The notes under the pieces were generated by a model. It searched no databases and was not told where the DNA came from. It worked only from the letters and a program-made list of their open reading frames with translations. Source: Luteibacter yeojuensis (GTDB taxonomy: Bacteria > Pseudomonadota > Gammaproteobacteria > Xanthomonadales > Rhodanobacteraceae). Taken from it: a stretch of 64,000 bases of DNA. The position numbers were made by a program, and so were the translations under genes. Positions 9,226-16,966 of this stretch are shown here, in pieces (the first letter of the stretch is position 1; each line of letters opens with the position of its first letter). The stretch is taken from NCBI RefSeq assembly GCF_011742875.1, contig NZ_JAAQTL010000001.1:3224001-3288000 (forward strand). The letters run 5' to 3'.

Positions 9226-9492
9226 ATGGCTACCGGATGGGCGGGCGATACCGCCGTACAAGACCAGATCGACGCCACCGTGGAAGACGCGGTGAAGCGC
9301 GCGCGCAGCCGCATGGCCAAGGGACCGAGCCTCGAACGCTGCGAGGAGTGCGACAAGCCGATCCCCGAGGCACGGCGCCAGGCCGTGCCGGGCGTGCGCC
9401 TGTGCGTCGCCTGCCAGGAAGCGGCCGACCGGGAGGAGGCCCGCTTCAGCGGTTACAACCGCCGCGGCAGCAAGGACAGTCAGCTGCGCTGA
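9226..9492 (+). CDS. DksA/TraR C4-type zinc finger protein
   Basis: Small 88-residue protein of the DksA/TraR family, members of which bind in the secondary channel of RNA polymerase. Residues 39-42 (CEEC) and 60-63 (CVAC) form a four-cysteine zinc site. The N-terminal half (VQDQIDATVEDAVKRARSRM) is predicted to be a short helix rather than the long coiled coil of true DksA, so it belongs with the YbiI-like short members whose function is poorly known. The start rests on the family N-terminus, as no clear Shine-Dalgarno precedes it. A REP pair follows the stop. Confidence 0.85.
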   Translation: MATGWAGDTAVQDQIDATVEDAVKRARSRMAKGPSLERCEECDKPIPEARRQAVPGVRLCVACQEAADREEARFSGYNRRGSKDSQLR

Positions 9493-9508
9493 GAGCCGCG
9501 GCGGCCTT

Positions 9509-9585
9509 GTAGGAGCCGCTATAGCGGCGAGAGCCGGCTTGCGAGGCCGTCGCGAGGTTTCCTCGCCGCTATAGCGGCTCCTACA
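9509..9585. repeat. REP/BIME-type inverted pair (copy 1)
   Basis: Two copies of the same palindromic unit face each other: TGTAGGAGCCGCTATAGCGG starts at 9509 and its complement ends at 9585, with a 29-base spacer. Each arm is itself a near-perfect palindrome around CTATAG. It lies between the ends of two converging genes and could form stable hairpins that act as transcript ends. Related copies are at 18520, 39114, 50202, 54310 and 62277. Confidence 0.85.
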
Positions 9586-9627
9586 GGATGACGGCGGCTC
9601 CCACACAAAGCCGATATCCGGAAGGAT

Positions 9628-10338
9628 TTACGGCGCCGGATAGTCGAGGCTCGGATACCACGTCGGCGAACGTCCCTGCGGAAGGCAATCGATCACCGTC
9701 CACAACGGCATCAGGTCGGGCGCGCCGCGCGGATCCTGTCCCGGGTCCATCGTGTTGCCGTCCATCTCGCCGGACCAGAAGTGCCGGATCGTGCCGTCGC
9801 GGCGGGTGAAGACGTTGAAGGCGGGCTCGTCACCGCCTTCCTTGCCGATGGCGAAGTAGTCGCGGCTGAAGTTGCCGTTGGCATCCGAGTACAACTTCAG
9901 GTGTCTCCAGCCACGCTCCTTCGCGAAAGCGACCATCCGTTCGATGGGCGAGCGTGAAATGACCGCCAGTGACGTGTTTTGCTCGATGTCGCGCGCCTGT
10001 CCATCCCATGCGCTCAGCAACGAGGTGCACATGGGGCAGGGGCGGTCGCGCTGCGGGCCGAACATCCAGCTGTACGTGGCGAGGGTTGGCTTGTCGCCGA
10101 ACAGGCCGGCGAGATCCACCGGTCCATCCACGCCGACGAAACGATAGTCGCCGCGGACTTCGCCACCGGGAGGCAGTGCACGGCGCATCTCGGCCACCCG
10201 CTCGATATGCCGGCGCAATTCGATCTCCTCGGCCAGCAGGGCCGTGCGCGCCTTCCGGTAATCGACGCTCTCGTTGGGAATGCGAAGTGTGCTGCGCGCC
10301 GCCAGCTCGGCGGCGGGGACAAGGGGTTGGCTGCTCAT
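9628..10338 (-). CDS. DUF899 family thioredoxin-like protein
   Basis: A 236-residue protein of the DUF899 family, cytoplasmic proteins with a thioredoxin-like fold and no settled function. Typical segments are visible: an N-terminal helix pair (EEIELRRHIERVAEMRRALP), the region GDYRFVGVDGPVDLAGLFGD, the cysteine motif CPMCTSLLSAWDG around residues 102-114, and the C-terminal RRDGTIRHFWSGEM strand pair. The CPMC pair corresponds to a thioredoxin active-site position and may be redox active. It is on the same strand as the glutathione transferase just upstream (18-base gap), so the two may form one stress-related operon. Confidence 0.85.
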   Translation of the reverse strand: MSSQPLVPAAELAARSTLRIPNESVDYRKARTALLAEEIELRRHIERVAEMRRALPPGGEVRGDYRFVGVDGPVDLAGLFGDKPTLATYSWMFGPQRDRPCPMCTSLLSAWDGQARDIEQNTSLAVISRSPIERMVAFAKERGWRHLKLYSDANGNFSRDYFAIGKEGGDEPAFNVFTRRDGTIRHFWSGEMDGNTMDPGQDPRGAPDLMPLWTVIDCLPQGRSPTWYPSLDYPAP

Positions 10339-10356
10339 TCGGTTGTCTCCTTGGTA

Positions 10357-11022
10357 TCAGTCGCGGTCGGGCGCGCCGAGGGGGAAGAACGCACGAAAGG
10401 GGCGGGCCTCGTCCACGGCGCGTGCGAACGAGGGGCGTGCGAGGAGGCGCCGGCGATAGGCATGCACGTGTTCGAAGCGCGGATCGATCGCGTGCGTCCA
10501 GTCGGCGTAGAAGAGGAAAGGCGCCGCACCGCAGTCGGCGAGGGTGAAGCGGTCCAGGGCGGCCCATTCGCGCCCGGCCATGTACGTGTCCAGCCAGGCA
10601 TAGGCCAGCTCCAGCATCTCCCGCGCATCCTCCACACCCTGTCTGTCGCGCCGGCCTTCCGGCCGCAGCGCGTCGAAGACGACTTTCTGCTGGGGCGTGG
10701 AGATGTAGTTGTCGAAGAAGCGATCCATGCGCCGTACCTCGAGGGCCTCCCTGGGGTCCGCGGGGAGCATCGGGGCCGGCCCCGGATGGTAGAGGTCGAG
10801 GTATTCGACGATGCAGGTGGCCTCGGTGATGGTGCGCTTGCCGTCGACCAGCACCGGGAACCGCTTCAGCGGCCAGAGTTCGGCGAACTCCGCGTAAATT
10901 TCCGGATGCTCCGGCGAAAGCATCTTCCACTCGAACGGCGTGCCGTTCTCGTAGAAGGCGATGAGGGCCTTCTGGCAGTAGGACGAGAACGGATGGGCGT
11001 AAAGCTTCAGGGTCATTGGCAT
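10357..11022 (-). CDS. Glutathione S-transferase family protein
   Basis: Cytosolic glutathione transferase of 221 residues. The N-terminal thioredoxin-like domain (MTLKLYAHPFSSYCQKALIA) carries a Ser/Cys pair at the usual glutathione-contact position, with the cis-proline at FPVLVDG and the ITEATCIVEYLD segment that binds the gamma-glutamyl group. The C-terminal all-helical domain (about 90-215) contains the FTLADCGAAPFLFYADW N-capping-box motif. The substrate is unknown. The start at 11022 gives MPMTLK; a second in-frame ATG at 11014-11016 is equally possible. It is followed closely by the DUF899 gene and diverges from the TIR gene. Confidence 0.88.
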   Translation of the reverse strand: MPMTLKLYAHPFSSYCQKALIAFYENGTPFEWKMLSPEHPEIYAEFAELWPLKRFPVLVDGKRTITEATCIVEYLDLYHPGPAPMLPADPREALEVRRMDRFFDNYISTPQQKVVFDALRPEGRRDRQGVEDAREMLELAYAWLDTYMAGREWAALDRFTLADCGAAPFLFYADWTHAIDPRFEHVHAYRRRLLARPSFARAVDEARPFRAFFPLGAPDRD

Positions 11023-11176
11023 CACCACTTGGGGGTACTGACTATGCGTCGAACGGTCGACCCGAAAATCGACACGGTTCCCGCCAAACCGGGGACGGTC
11101 CGTACTCGCGAGCCTGGCCGGCCGGGCGCTAACGGGTGCGTAACCCTCTGTCGTGCATGTGAAAACCTCGTGAAAA

Positions 11177-11192
11177 CGTGACACGCATCACA
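11177..11192. promoter_or_regulatory. Candidate CRP/Clp-type operator upstream of the TIR gene
   Basis: The sequence CGTGACACGCATCACA contains GTGA-N6-TCAC, a perfect inverted repeat with the spacing used by CRP-family regulators (in xanthomonads Clp, consensus TGTGA-N6-TCACA). It lies about 57 bases before the GTG of the TIR-domain gene, between it and the divergent glutathione transferase gene. I can see no convincing -10/-35 pair next to it. Binding is inferred from sequence alone. Confidence 0.45.
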
Positions 11193-11248
11193 TTATTGGT
11201 GCTAGCGTAGCCCGCGCAGGAAACCCGCGTGCTTGGGGAGTACCTCGC

Positions 11249-13444
11249 GTGACGGCCCAGATTCCAGCGGTACCGGCATTCCGGTATCGCGCCTTCCTCA
11301 GCTACAGCCACCGGGACGAACCCTGGGCACGGTGGCTGCACAAGGCGCTGGAAGGTTACGTGGTGCCGCGACGCCTGGTGGGGCGGTGCACGCCCTTCGG
11401 GCCCGTGCCGCGACGGCTCGCCCCCATCTTCCGCGACAGCGACGAACTCGCGACGGCGGGCGATCTCGGCGGCAAGGTCAACGAGGCGTTGGCGGAATCC
11501 GCGAGCCTGCTCGTCGTCTGCTCGCCCAGCGCCGCGACGTCGCACTGGGTGAACGAGGAAGTGGCTGCTTTCAGGAAGCTGGGCCGTGGCGAGCGCATCT
11601 GTTGCCTGATCGTTTCCGGCGAGCCTAACGCAAGCCTCGTGCCCGGAAAGGAAGCGGAGGAATGCTTCGCTCCCGCGTTGCGCACGCGCTGGCGGAAGGA
11701 CGGCGCTCTCGAAGAAGAGACCGTCGAACCCGTCGCCGCCGACGTGAGGCCGGGCAAGGACACACGGGCCGAAGCGAAGTGCCGGATCGTCGCCGGCATG
11801 CTCGGCCTCGATCTCGACGTGCTGAAACGACGCGATTACCAGCGCCGCGCACGCCGCGCCATGATCTTTTCCGCCGTCGCCCTTTTCGTCACGGCCATCA
11901 CCGGCGCGCTGGCGGTCGCGGCGCTCGTGGCGCGCGACGCCGCGCAACGCAGGCAGAAGGAGGCCGAAGACCTGGTCGCCTTCATGCTCGGCGATCTCAA
12001 CGACAAGCTCGCCCAGGTTTCCCGTCTCGACATCATGGCGGCGGTGGACGACAAGGCGATGGCTTATTTCCAGGCACGATCCGACGAGGATCTCGGCGAC
12101 CGGGCCCTCGCGCAGCGCGTGAAGGCACTGGAGAAGATCGGCAGCGTCCGTCTGGACCAGGGGCAACTGGCCGCGGCGATGACGTCCTACCAGGCCGCCC
12201 TCGCCATCGCGGCGAAGCTGGCAGCGACCACGCCCGATGCCGCGCACCATCTCGCGCATGCCGAGGTCGAGACCCTGGTCGGCCTGGTGTACTGGCGGCA
12301 AGGAAAGCTCATCGAGGCACAGGCCACCTTCGCTTCGGCGAAGTCGATCCTGGAGCGCGCCGCGGGATACGCGCCGGCCGACCTCGAGATCGCGTTCCAG
12401 CTGGCGCTGATCGACAACAACATCGGCTACGTGCTGGAGGCGCAGGGACGACTGGACGAAGCGGACGCCCAGTACCGGCGCATGCTCAGGTCGATGCAAC
12501 GCCTCGTGGCGGCACAACCCGGCAATGCGGAATGGAGCGAATCGCTCGGCTCCGCCTACAGCAACCTCGGCAAGCTGGCCCTGCTGCGCGGCGACCTGGC
12601 GGAAGCCATGCGGAAGTACGCCGAGGACGAACGCATCCAGGTACGGCTCGCCGCGGAGGCGCCGAAAGACGCCAACCGCCTCGGCCGGCTGCTGACCGCG
12701 CATGCGATCCTCGGTCGCACACAGGCGCTGGTGGGGGATCCGGCCTCCGGCATGGAGCGGCTGCAGCGTGCCGTGGATATCGCGACGTCGCTGACGGCGA
12801 TGGACGCCAGCAATGCCGAGGCGCAGGAGCAGGTCGCGCTGTATGGCACGCAGCTCGCGCGTCTGCGCCGGCTCGACGGCGACCTGCTGGCGGCCAGCCG
12901 CCTGACGACGAAGGCGGAAGCGATCTTCGCGCGCCTCACCGGCATGGATGCGGAGAACGCGACATGGCGGCGCGAGTACGCCGAAACGTTGACGGAACAT
13001 GCGGCGCAACTTCGCGCCGTCGACGACAGGGCGGGGGCCCGTCGCCAGGCCGCCGCCGCCTCGCGCATGCTGGCTCCCTTGTTCGCGAAGGCGCCCGACG
13101 ATCGTTCCCTCCTCCTTGCCACGGCGGCCGGATGGCTTGCGCAGGCCGACGCCGAGGTCGACGGCAGCGTCGCGCGCGCGTTGCGCGAAAAGGCGCTTGC
13201 CGCGATGGCGACGACAAGAAGCGGCGAGACCGATCCGCGCCTGCTGGCGCTTCGGACGCAGGCGCTGCTGGCCCTCGGGCGCGACGCCGAAGCGGCATCG
13301 TCGATCGGGCGTCTCTGGGACGACGGTTACCGCGACGCGGCGCTGCTGGCCAGCCTGCGCGACCACGGTATCGACTATCCCCCCAACGAGGGTTTCCGGC
13401 ACCAGTTGATGGCCGCCGAGGGAGAGGTGGCGACAGACCGGTAA
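11249..13444 (+). CDS. TIR domain protein with one membrane helix and TPR repeats
   Basis: A 731-residue protein. Residues 12-130 are a TIR domain (FLSYSHRDEPW, then RDSDEL, then SHWVNEE). The glutamate E104 in the W-V-x-x-E position matches the catalytic glutamate of NAD-cleaving TIR domains, so NADase or cyclic nucleotide production is plausible. A single membrane helix lies at about 204-227, followed by roughly 480 residues of tetratricopeptide-like helical repeats (for example VRLDQGQLAAAMTSYQAALA and YSNLGKLALLRGDLAEAMRK). TIR and TPR would lie on opposite sides of the membrane if the helix spans it. The GTG start has GGGGAG eight bases upstream. A microprotein and a SLOG-type membrane protein follow on the same strand. 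Role in defence or signalling is inferred from these domains and neighbours. Confidence 0.87.
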   Translation: MTAQIPAVPAFRYRAFLSYSHRDEPWARWLHKALEGYVVPRRLVGRCTPFGPVPRRLAPIFRDSDELATAGDLGGKVNEALAESASLLVVCSPSAATSHWVNEEVAAFRKLGRGERICCLIVSGEPNASLVPGKEAEECFAPALRTRWRKDGALEEETVEPVAADVRPGKDTRAEAKCRIVAGMLGLDLDVLKRRDYQRRARRAMIFSAVALFVTAITGALAVAALVARDAAQRRQKEAEDLVAFMLGDLNDKLAQVSRLDIMAAVDDKAMAYFQARSDEDLGDRALAQRVKALEKIGSVRLDQGQLAAAMTSYQAALAIAAKLAATTPDAAHHLAHAEVETLVGLVYWRQGKLIEAQATFASAKSILERAAGYAPADLEIAFQLALIDNNIGYVLEAQGRLDEADAQYRRMLRSMQRLVAAQPGNAEWSESLGSAYSNLGKLALLRGDLAEAMRKYAEDERIQVRLAAEAPKDANRLGRLLTAHAILGRTQALVGDPASGMERLQRAVDIATSLTAMDASNAEAQEQVALYGTQLARLRRLDGDLLAASRLTTKAEAIFARLTGMDAENATWRREYAETLTEHAAQLRAVDDRAGARRQAAAASRMLAPLFAKAPDDRSLLLATAAGWLAQADAEVDGSVARALREKALAAMATTRSGETDPRLLALRTQALLALGRDAEAASSIGRLWDDGYRDAALLASLRDHGIDYPPNEGFRHQLMAAEGEVATDR

Positions 13445-13473
13445 GGACCGTTCCACATCCACGGGAGAACACC

Positions 13474-13602
13474 ATGGCCAATACACCCACCGACAAGACA
13501 CCCGACAAGCAGACGGCTCCTGCCGAGAGCAAGCCGTCGGAGCCAACCAAGACGGTCCCCGGCGCGGACCTCACGAAGAAGGGAGGAATCAAGCCGAGCT
13601 GA
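13474..13602 (+). CDS. 42-residue Lys/Pro-rich microprotein between TIR and SLOG genes
   Basis: A short ORF (MANTPTDKTPDKQTAPAESK at its start, ending GGIKPS) with a GGGAG ribosome binding site eight bases before the ATG. It is hydrophilic, rich in Lys, Pro, Thr and Ser, and probably disordered. It starts 29 bases after the TIR gene and ends 5 to 17 bases before the SLOG membrane gene, so it is almost surely co-transcribed. I recognise no family. It could be a partner or regulator of the neighbouring proteins, or a common small stress protein that happens to sit here. Confidence 0.6.
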   Translation: MANTPTDKTPDKQTAPAESKPSEPTKTVPGADLTKKGGIKPS

Positions 13603-13619
13603 CCGCCGTGAAGGCTCCC

Positions 13620-15305
13620 ATGATTCCCCTGGTCGTCGGTGTCACGAGCCATCGCGATATCGCACCCGGCCAGCTCGAGGGCATCCGCCAGCGCGTCCGT
13701 GGCTTCTTCACCGGCTTGCAGGCGCGGTTTTCCGGCGTACCCATCGTGCTCTTGTCGTCGCTTGCCGAGGGTGGCGACCAGCTCGTCGCACGGGAGGCGC
13801 TCGCGTGCGGCGTGCGCCTCATGGCGCCGCTGCCGCTGCCCCCGGATCTGTACATGGACGACTTCGACGATGCCGACGTGCGCCGCACCTTCGAGGCGTT
13901 GCGCGACCAGGCGGAGGTGGTCCTGCTGCCGCGCCTCATGGACAAGCCGCGCCACGTCATCGCCACGCCGGGCATCGAGCGCGACCGTCAGTACGCCACC
14001 GCCGGCGTCTACATCGCCAGCCACTGCCACGTCCTGCTCGCGTTATGGGACGGCAACGATGCCGGCGGTTTCGGGGGAACGGCACAGATCGTCTCGTACC
14101 ACCTCACCGGCATGTTGCCGGGACTGGTCGTGCGTCATCCGCACAAGCGCCATGTGCTCGGTGGCGGCACGGAAAGCCTGCTTTACCATATCGTGTGCTC
14201 GCGCAGCGACGGCGCCCTGGCCAGCGGTTTGCTGCCTCTGGACGCCGGATGGCGCACCGGCGACGACCCGGCGATGCACGCGCGCATGCCGGAGGATTTC
14301 GAGCTCATGTTCGCGCGCATGGCCGAGTTCAACCTCGAATGCCGTCGCCACGCCGCGCGCATCGAGGCGGCGCCGGCGACCCTCCACGGCACGCCCTGCG
14401 CCGCCACGGCGACGATCGAGCAGGTTTTCCATGCGGCCGACTGGCTGGCGGTGCACTTTCGACAGCGCGTGCTTCTGGCGCTGCGCATCACCTATACCGT
14501 GGCGGCACTGATGGGCATCGCCTTCACGTTCTACGCCCACGTGCCCACGCATGACTCGCTGATTTATCTCTTCCTCCTGCTCTTCGCCACGGGCGGTGCG
14601 GTGGCCCTGCTGGCACGCCGTCGCGGCTGGCACCGCAAATACCTCGATTACCGCGCGCTGGCCGAGGGCCTGCGCATCCAGTCGTGCTGGCGCCGCGCCG
14701 GCATCGCGCCCGATGCGGACCACGAATTCGCCCACGACAACTTCCTGCAGAAGCAGAACATCGAGCTGGGCTGGATCCGCAACGTGATGCGCGCCGCCAG
14801 CCTGTATCCGTCGACGCATCCGGAAGAACCGGGCGACGCGGCGCTGAAGGAAGTCATCGAGGAATGGGTGGGCCGGTCGGGTACGTCGGGGCAGCTCGAG
14901 TACTACGAGCGGAAGACGGCCGAGCGCACCGCGCTTCACCGCATCACGGCGGCGGTTGGACACGTCAGCCTCTGGGGCGGCATAGGGATCAGCGTTTTCC
15001 TCGCCGTGTTCGCGACCCGGCTCGGCCTGGAAGCCAAGGTGACGCTGGTGACCGCCATGGCCGTGCTCTCCATCGTGGCCGCCGTGCGCGAGGCCTACGC
15101 CTACCGCAAGGCCGATCGCGAGCTTATCCGCCAGTACCGCTTCATGCAGCGAATCTTCGCCAGCGCGCGCGCCGCGCTGGATCGCACCGACGATCCCGGC
15201 AGGCAACGCGCGATCCTGCACGCGCTGGGCGACGCGGCCTTGACCGAACACGCGGAATGGACCCTGATGCAGCGCGAGCGCCAGGTGGAGCACAGCAAGC
15301 TGTGA
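13620..15305 (+). CDS. SLOG-like nucleotide-sensor domain fused to four-helix membrane (SLATT-like) region
   Basis: A 561-residue protein. The N-terminal 200 residues resemble the SLOG/DprA-like Rossmann family: GVTSHRDIAPGQLEGIR near the start, then LLSSLAEGGDQLVAREAL and LLALWDGNDAGGFGG, the usual positions of the nucleotide-binding loops. Hydrophobic helices lie at about 282-307, 313-333, 448-469 and 473-490, that is two pairs. The cytoplasmic segment between pairs (RKYLDYRALAEGLRIQSCW) is like that of SLATT two-helix effectors, which are often fused or linked to SLOG. The ATG at 13620 has GAAGG five bases upstream; a GTG at 13608 is the alternative. The upstream TIR gene suggests that a nucleotide made by TIR is the ligand. 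The family call is by motif reading, not search. Confidence 0.7.
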   Translation: MIPLVVGVTSHRDIAPGQLEGIRQRVRGFFTGLQARFSGVPIVLLSSLAEGGDQLVAREALACGVRLMAPLPLPPDLYMDDFDDADVRRTFEALRDQAEVVLLPRLMDKPRHVIATPGIERDRQYATAGVYIASHCHVLLALWDGNDAGGFGGTAQIVSYHLTGMLPGLVVRHPHKRHVLGGGTESLLYHIVCSRSDGALASGLLPLDAGWRTGDDPAMHARMPEDFELMFARMAEFNLECRRHAARIEAAPATLHGTPCAATATIEQVFHAADWLAVHFRQRVLLALRITYTVAALMGIAFTFYAHVPTHDSLIYLFLLLFATGGAVALLARRRGWHRKYLDYRALAEGLRIQSCWRRAGIAPDADHEFAHDNFLQKQNIELGWIRNVMRAASLYPSTHPEEPGDAALKEVIEEWVGRSGTSGQLEYYERKTAERTALHRITAAVGHVSLWGGIGISVFLAVFATRLGLEAKVTLVTAMAVLSIVAAVREAYAYRKADRELIRQYRFMQRIFASARAALDRTDDPGRQRAILHALGDAALTEHAEWTLMQRERQVEHSKL

Positions 15306-15314
15306 GGGAGGACG

Positions 15315-16079
15315 TTACCAGCGCGCGCGCGCGAACTCGGAGCGCTCGAGCCACTGCTGGAAGCCGGTCTGCGCCTGCCGGGCACCCGCACCGGGCACGA
15401 GGCTGCGCTCGTCGAGTATCGCGCCGAAATAGGGCGCGGCCTTGTCCGCCCGCACCTCGCAGGGTGCCTCCATGTCGATGACGAAACGCTGGATCAGTTC
15501 GGACATGCGTTCCCGCTCGGGCCCGGCGATCTCGATGGAACCGTTCAACGGCTCGCCCACCGCCAGCGACGCCATCAGTGCGGCGACGTCGTCGGATGCC
15601 ACCGGTTGGATGTATGCCGGCGAGAGGCGGACCGTCTGGTCGCGTACGGCATCGACGATGATCGCGACGAGGAATTCATAGAACTGCGTGGCGTGGACGA
15701 TCGTGAACGGAATGCCGGAGGCCCTGATGAGGCGGTCCTGCAGCGCCTTGCCGCGAAGGTAGTGGCTGTCTTCCAGGCGCTCGGTACCGACGATCGAGAG
15801 CGTGAGGTGATGCCTCACGCCCGCGGCGATCTCCGCCGTCAGCAGGTTGTCGATGGCCGTGCGGAAGAAATCGTAGGCCGCCTCGTCGTCGAAGGTCGGG
15901 GAATTGGTGACGTCGACCACGACCTCGGCGCCGGCCATGCACTCGGCCAGGCCCTGGCCGGTGATGACATCCACGCCGGTCGCGCGGGAGACGGCCGATA
16001 CCTCGTGACCTTCCGCGCGAAGTCGCTCGACGATGTTCCGCCCTACGAGTCCTCTTCCGCCCACCACTACGATGTTCAT
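15315..16079 (-). CDS. NAD(P)-binding SDR/NmrA-like oxidoreductase
   Basis: Atypical short-chain dehydrogenase-like protein of 254 residues. The start MNIVVVGGRGLVGRNIVERL contains the GxxGxxG-type dinucleotide-binding loop. The remainder follows the NmrA/TMR-like pattern seen in proteins that act as redox sensors or quinone or flavin reductases: HLTLSIVGTERL, then YLRGKALQDRLIRASGIPFTI with the substrate loop, then IQPVASDDVAALM. A canonical YxxxK is replaced by Y-x-x-x-K in HYLRGK with altered surroundings, so catalysis is uncertain. It ends ten bases before the convergent membrane gene's stop and is downstream of a hypothetical gene on the same strand. Confidence 0.82.
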   Translation of the reverse strand: MNIVVVGGRGLVGRNIVERLRAEGHEVSAVSRATGVDVITGQGLAECMAGAEVVVDVTNSPTFDDEAAYDFFRTAIDNLLTAEIAAGVRHHLTLSIVGTERLEDSHYLRGKALQDRLIRASGIPFTIVHATQFYEFLVAIIVDAVRDQTVRLSPAYIQPVASDDVAALMASLAVGEPLNGSIEIAGPERERMSELIQRFVIDMEAPCEVRADKAAPYFGAILDERSLVPGAGARQAQTGFQQWLERSEFARARW

Positions 16080-16096
16080 GCCTCGTCCCTCGTGAT

Positions 16097-16966
16097 TTAC
16101 GCCCGGCCGGCCAGCCAGAAGGCGATGTTCTGTACGTAACGCTTGGTGGACCTCAGCGCCTCGGGAAAGCGCAGCAGCCCGTCGCCCGGCGCCTCCGAGA
16201 CGAACGGCGGGCAACCGGCCGACGTATCCCAGTTGTAATCGGCGAAATGATGGAAGGTGGATTCGGCGATGGCGCGACCGCCCGCCTCGGACTGCTCGAA
16301 GGCCACCGCGATGTTGAAATCCCTGCCGCTGCACTGGCTGCATCCCTTGAGGATCACGCGGCTGCTCGGGTCGTCGGGCGGCGCACCGACAGCGCCTTCG
16401 TGCGGATGCGAAGGAAGGAATTCGATCACTCCCGTGGCCGATCCGGGATCACGCAGCACCGGATGCACCTCGCCGACCGCCTCCACGCGCTGGTAGTCAC
16501 CGTTTGCGCCGGAGTGGTAGTTAGGCCAGGAAATGTCGGTGGTGACATTGTCGTCGATGCAGTGCCGGCTCGTATCCGGCTCCTGATTGTGCGAATGGAA
16601 GTGGTGGGCGGCGCCGATGCCGGCGAGATTGCAGATGGAACTGCCGAGGTCCATGTGGTCCCGCGTGACGAGCAGGCCGCCGCCTTCGCGGCGGAACCGG
16701 CCGATGCCTGCGCAGTCGTCGCCGGTGAGGCCGTTGCCGACGTCCACGGCGAAGAGCCAGAGTTGCTGGTAGCCGGACTCGCCGAGACGCGAGAGCACCG
16801 AATCGTTCCGGCCCACGGGGTCGCGATTGCGCGCGGTGACACGGAACGCCTGTTCGCCGTTCTCGTCGCGGATTCCTTCCAGGAACGCTTTCAGGTGACC
16901 AAAGCGCCCGACATGCCAGTCGTCGCTGTCGCCTTCAATGGTGGTCTGCAAGAGGATGTGCTGCAT
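16097..16966 (-). CDS. Hypothetical protein, possibly ThuA-like amidotransferase fold
   Basis: A 289-residue protein without a recognised name. The N-terminal half alternates strands and helices (MQHILLQTTIEGDSDDWHVG; LWLFAVDVGNGLTGDDCAGI; FRREGGGLLVTRDHMDLGSS) in a way that recalls the class I amidotransferase-like/ThuA fold, where such proteins bind a metal or sugar through histidines. It is rich in His and Asp (AHHFHSHNQEPDTSRHC) and has a CSQC pair. There is no signal peptide. Its start lies 76 bases inside the end of the upstream histidine kinase frame. The fold suggestion is weak; the coding call is stronger because the frame is long and codon use fits the neighbours. Confidence 0.7.
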   Translation of the reverse strand: MQHILLQTTIEGDSDDWHVGRFGHLKAFLEGIRDENGEQAFRVTARNRDPVGRNDSVLSRLGESGYQQLWLFAVDVGNGLTGDDCAGIGRFRREGGGLLVTRDHMDLGSSICNLAGIGAAHHFHSHNQEPDTSRHCIDDNVTTDISWPNYHSGANGDYQRVEAVGEVHPVLRDPGSATGVIEFLPSHPHEGAVGAPPDDPSSRVILKGCSQCSGRDFNIAVAFEQSEAGGRAIAESTFHHFADYNWDTSAGCPPFVSEAPGDGLLRFPEALRSTKRYVQNIAFWLAGRA

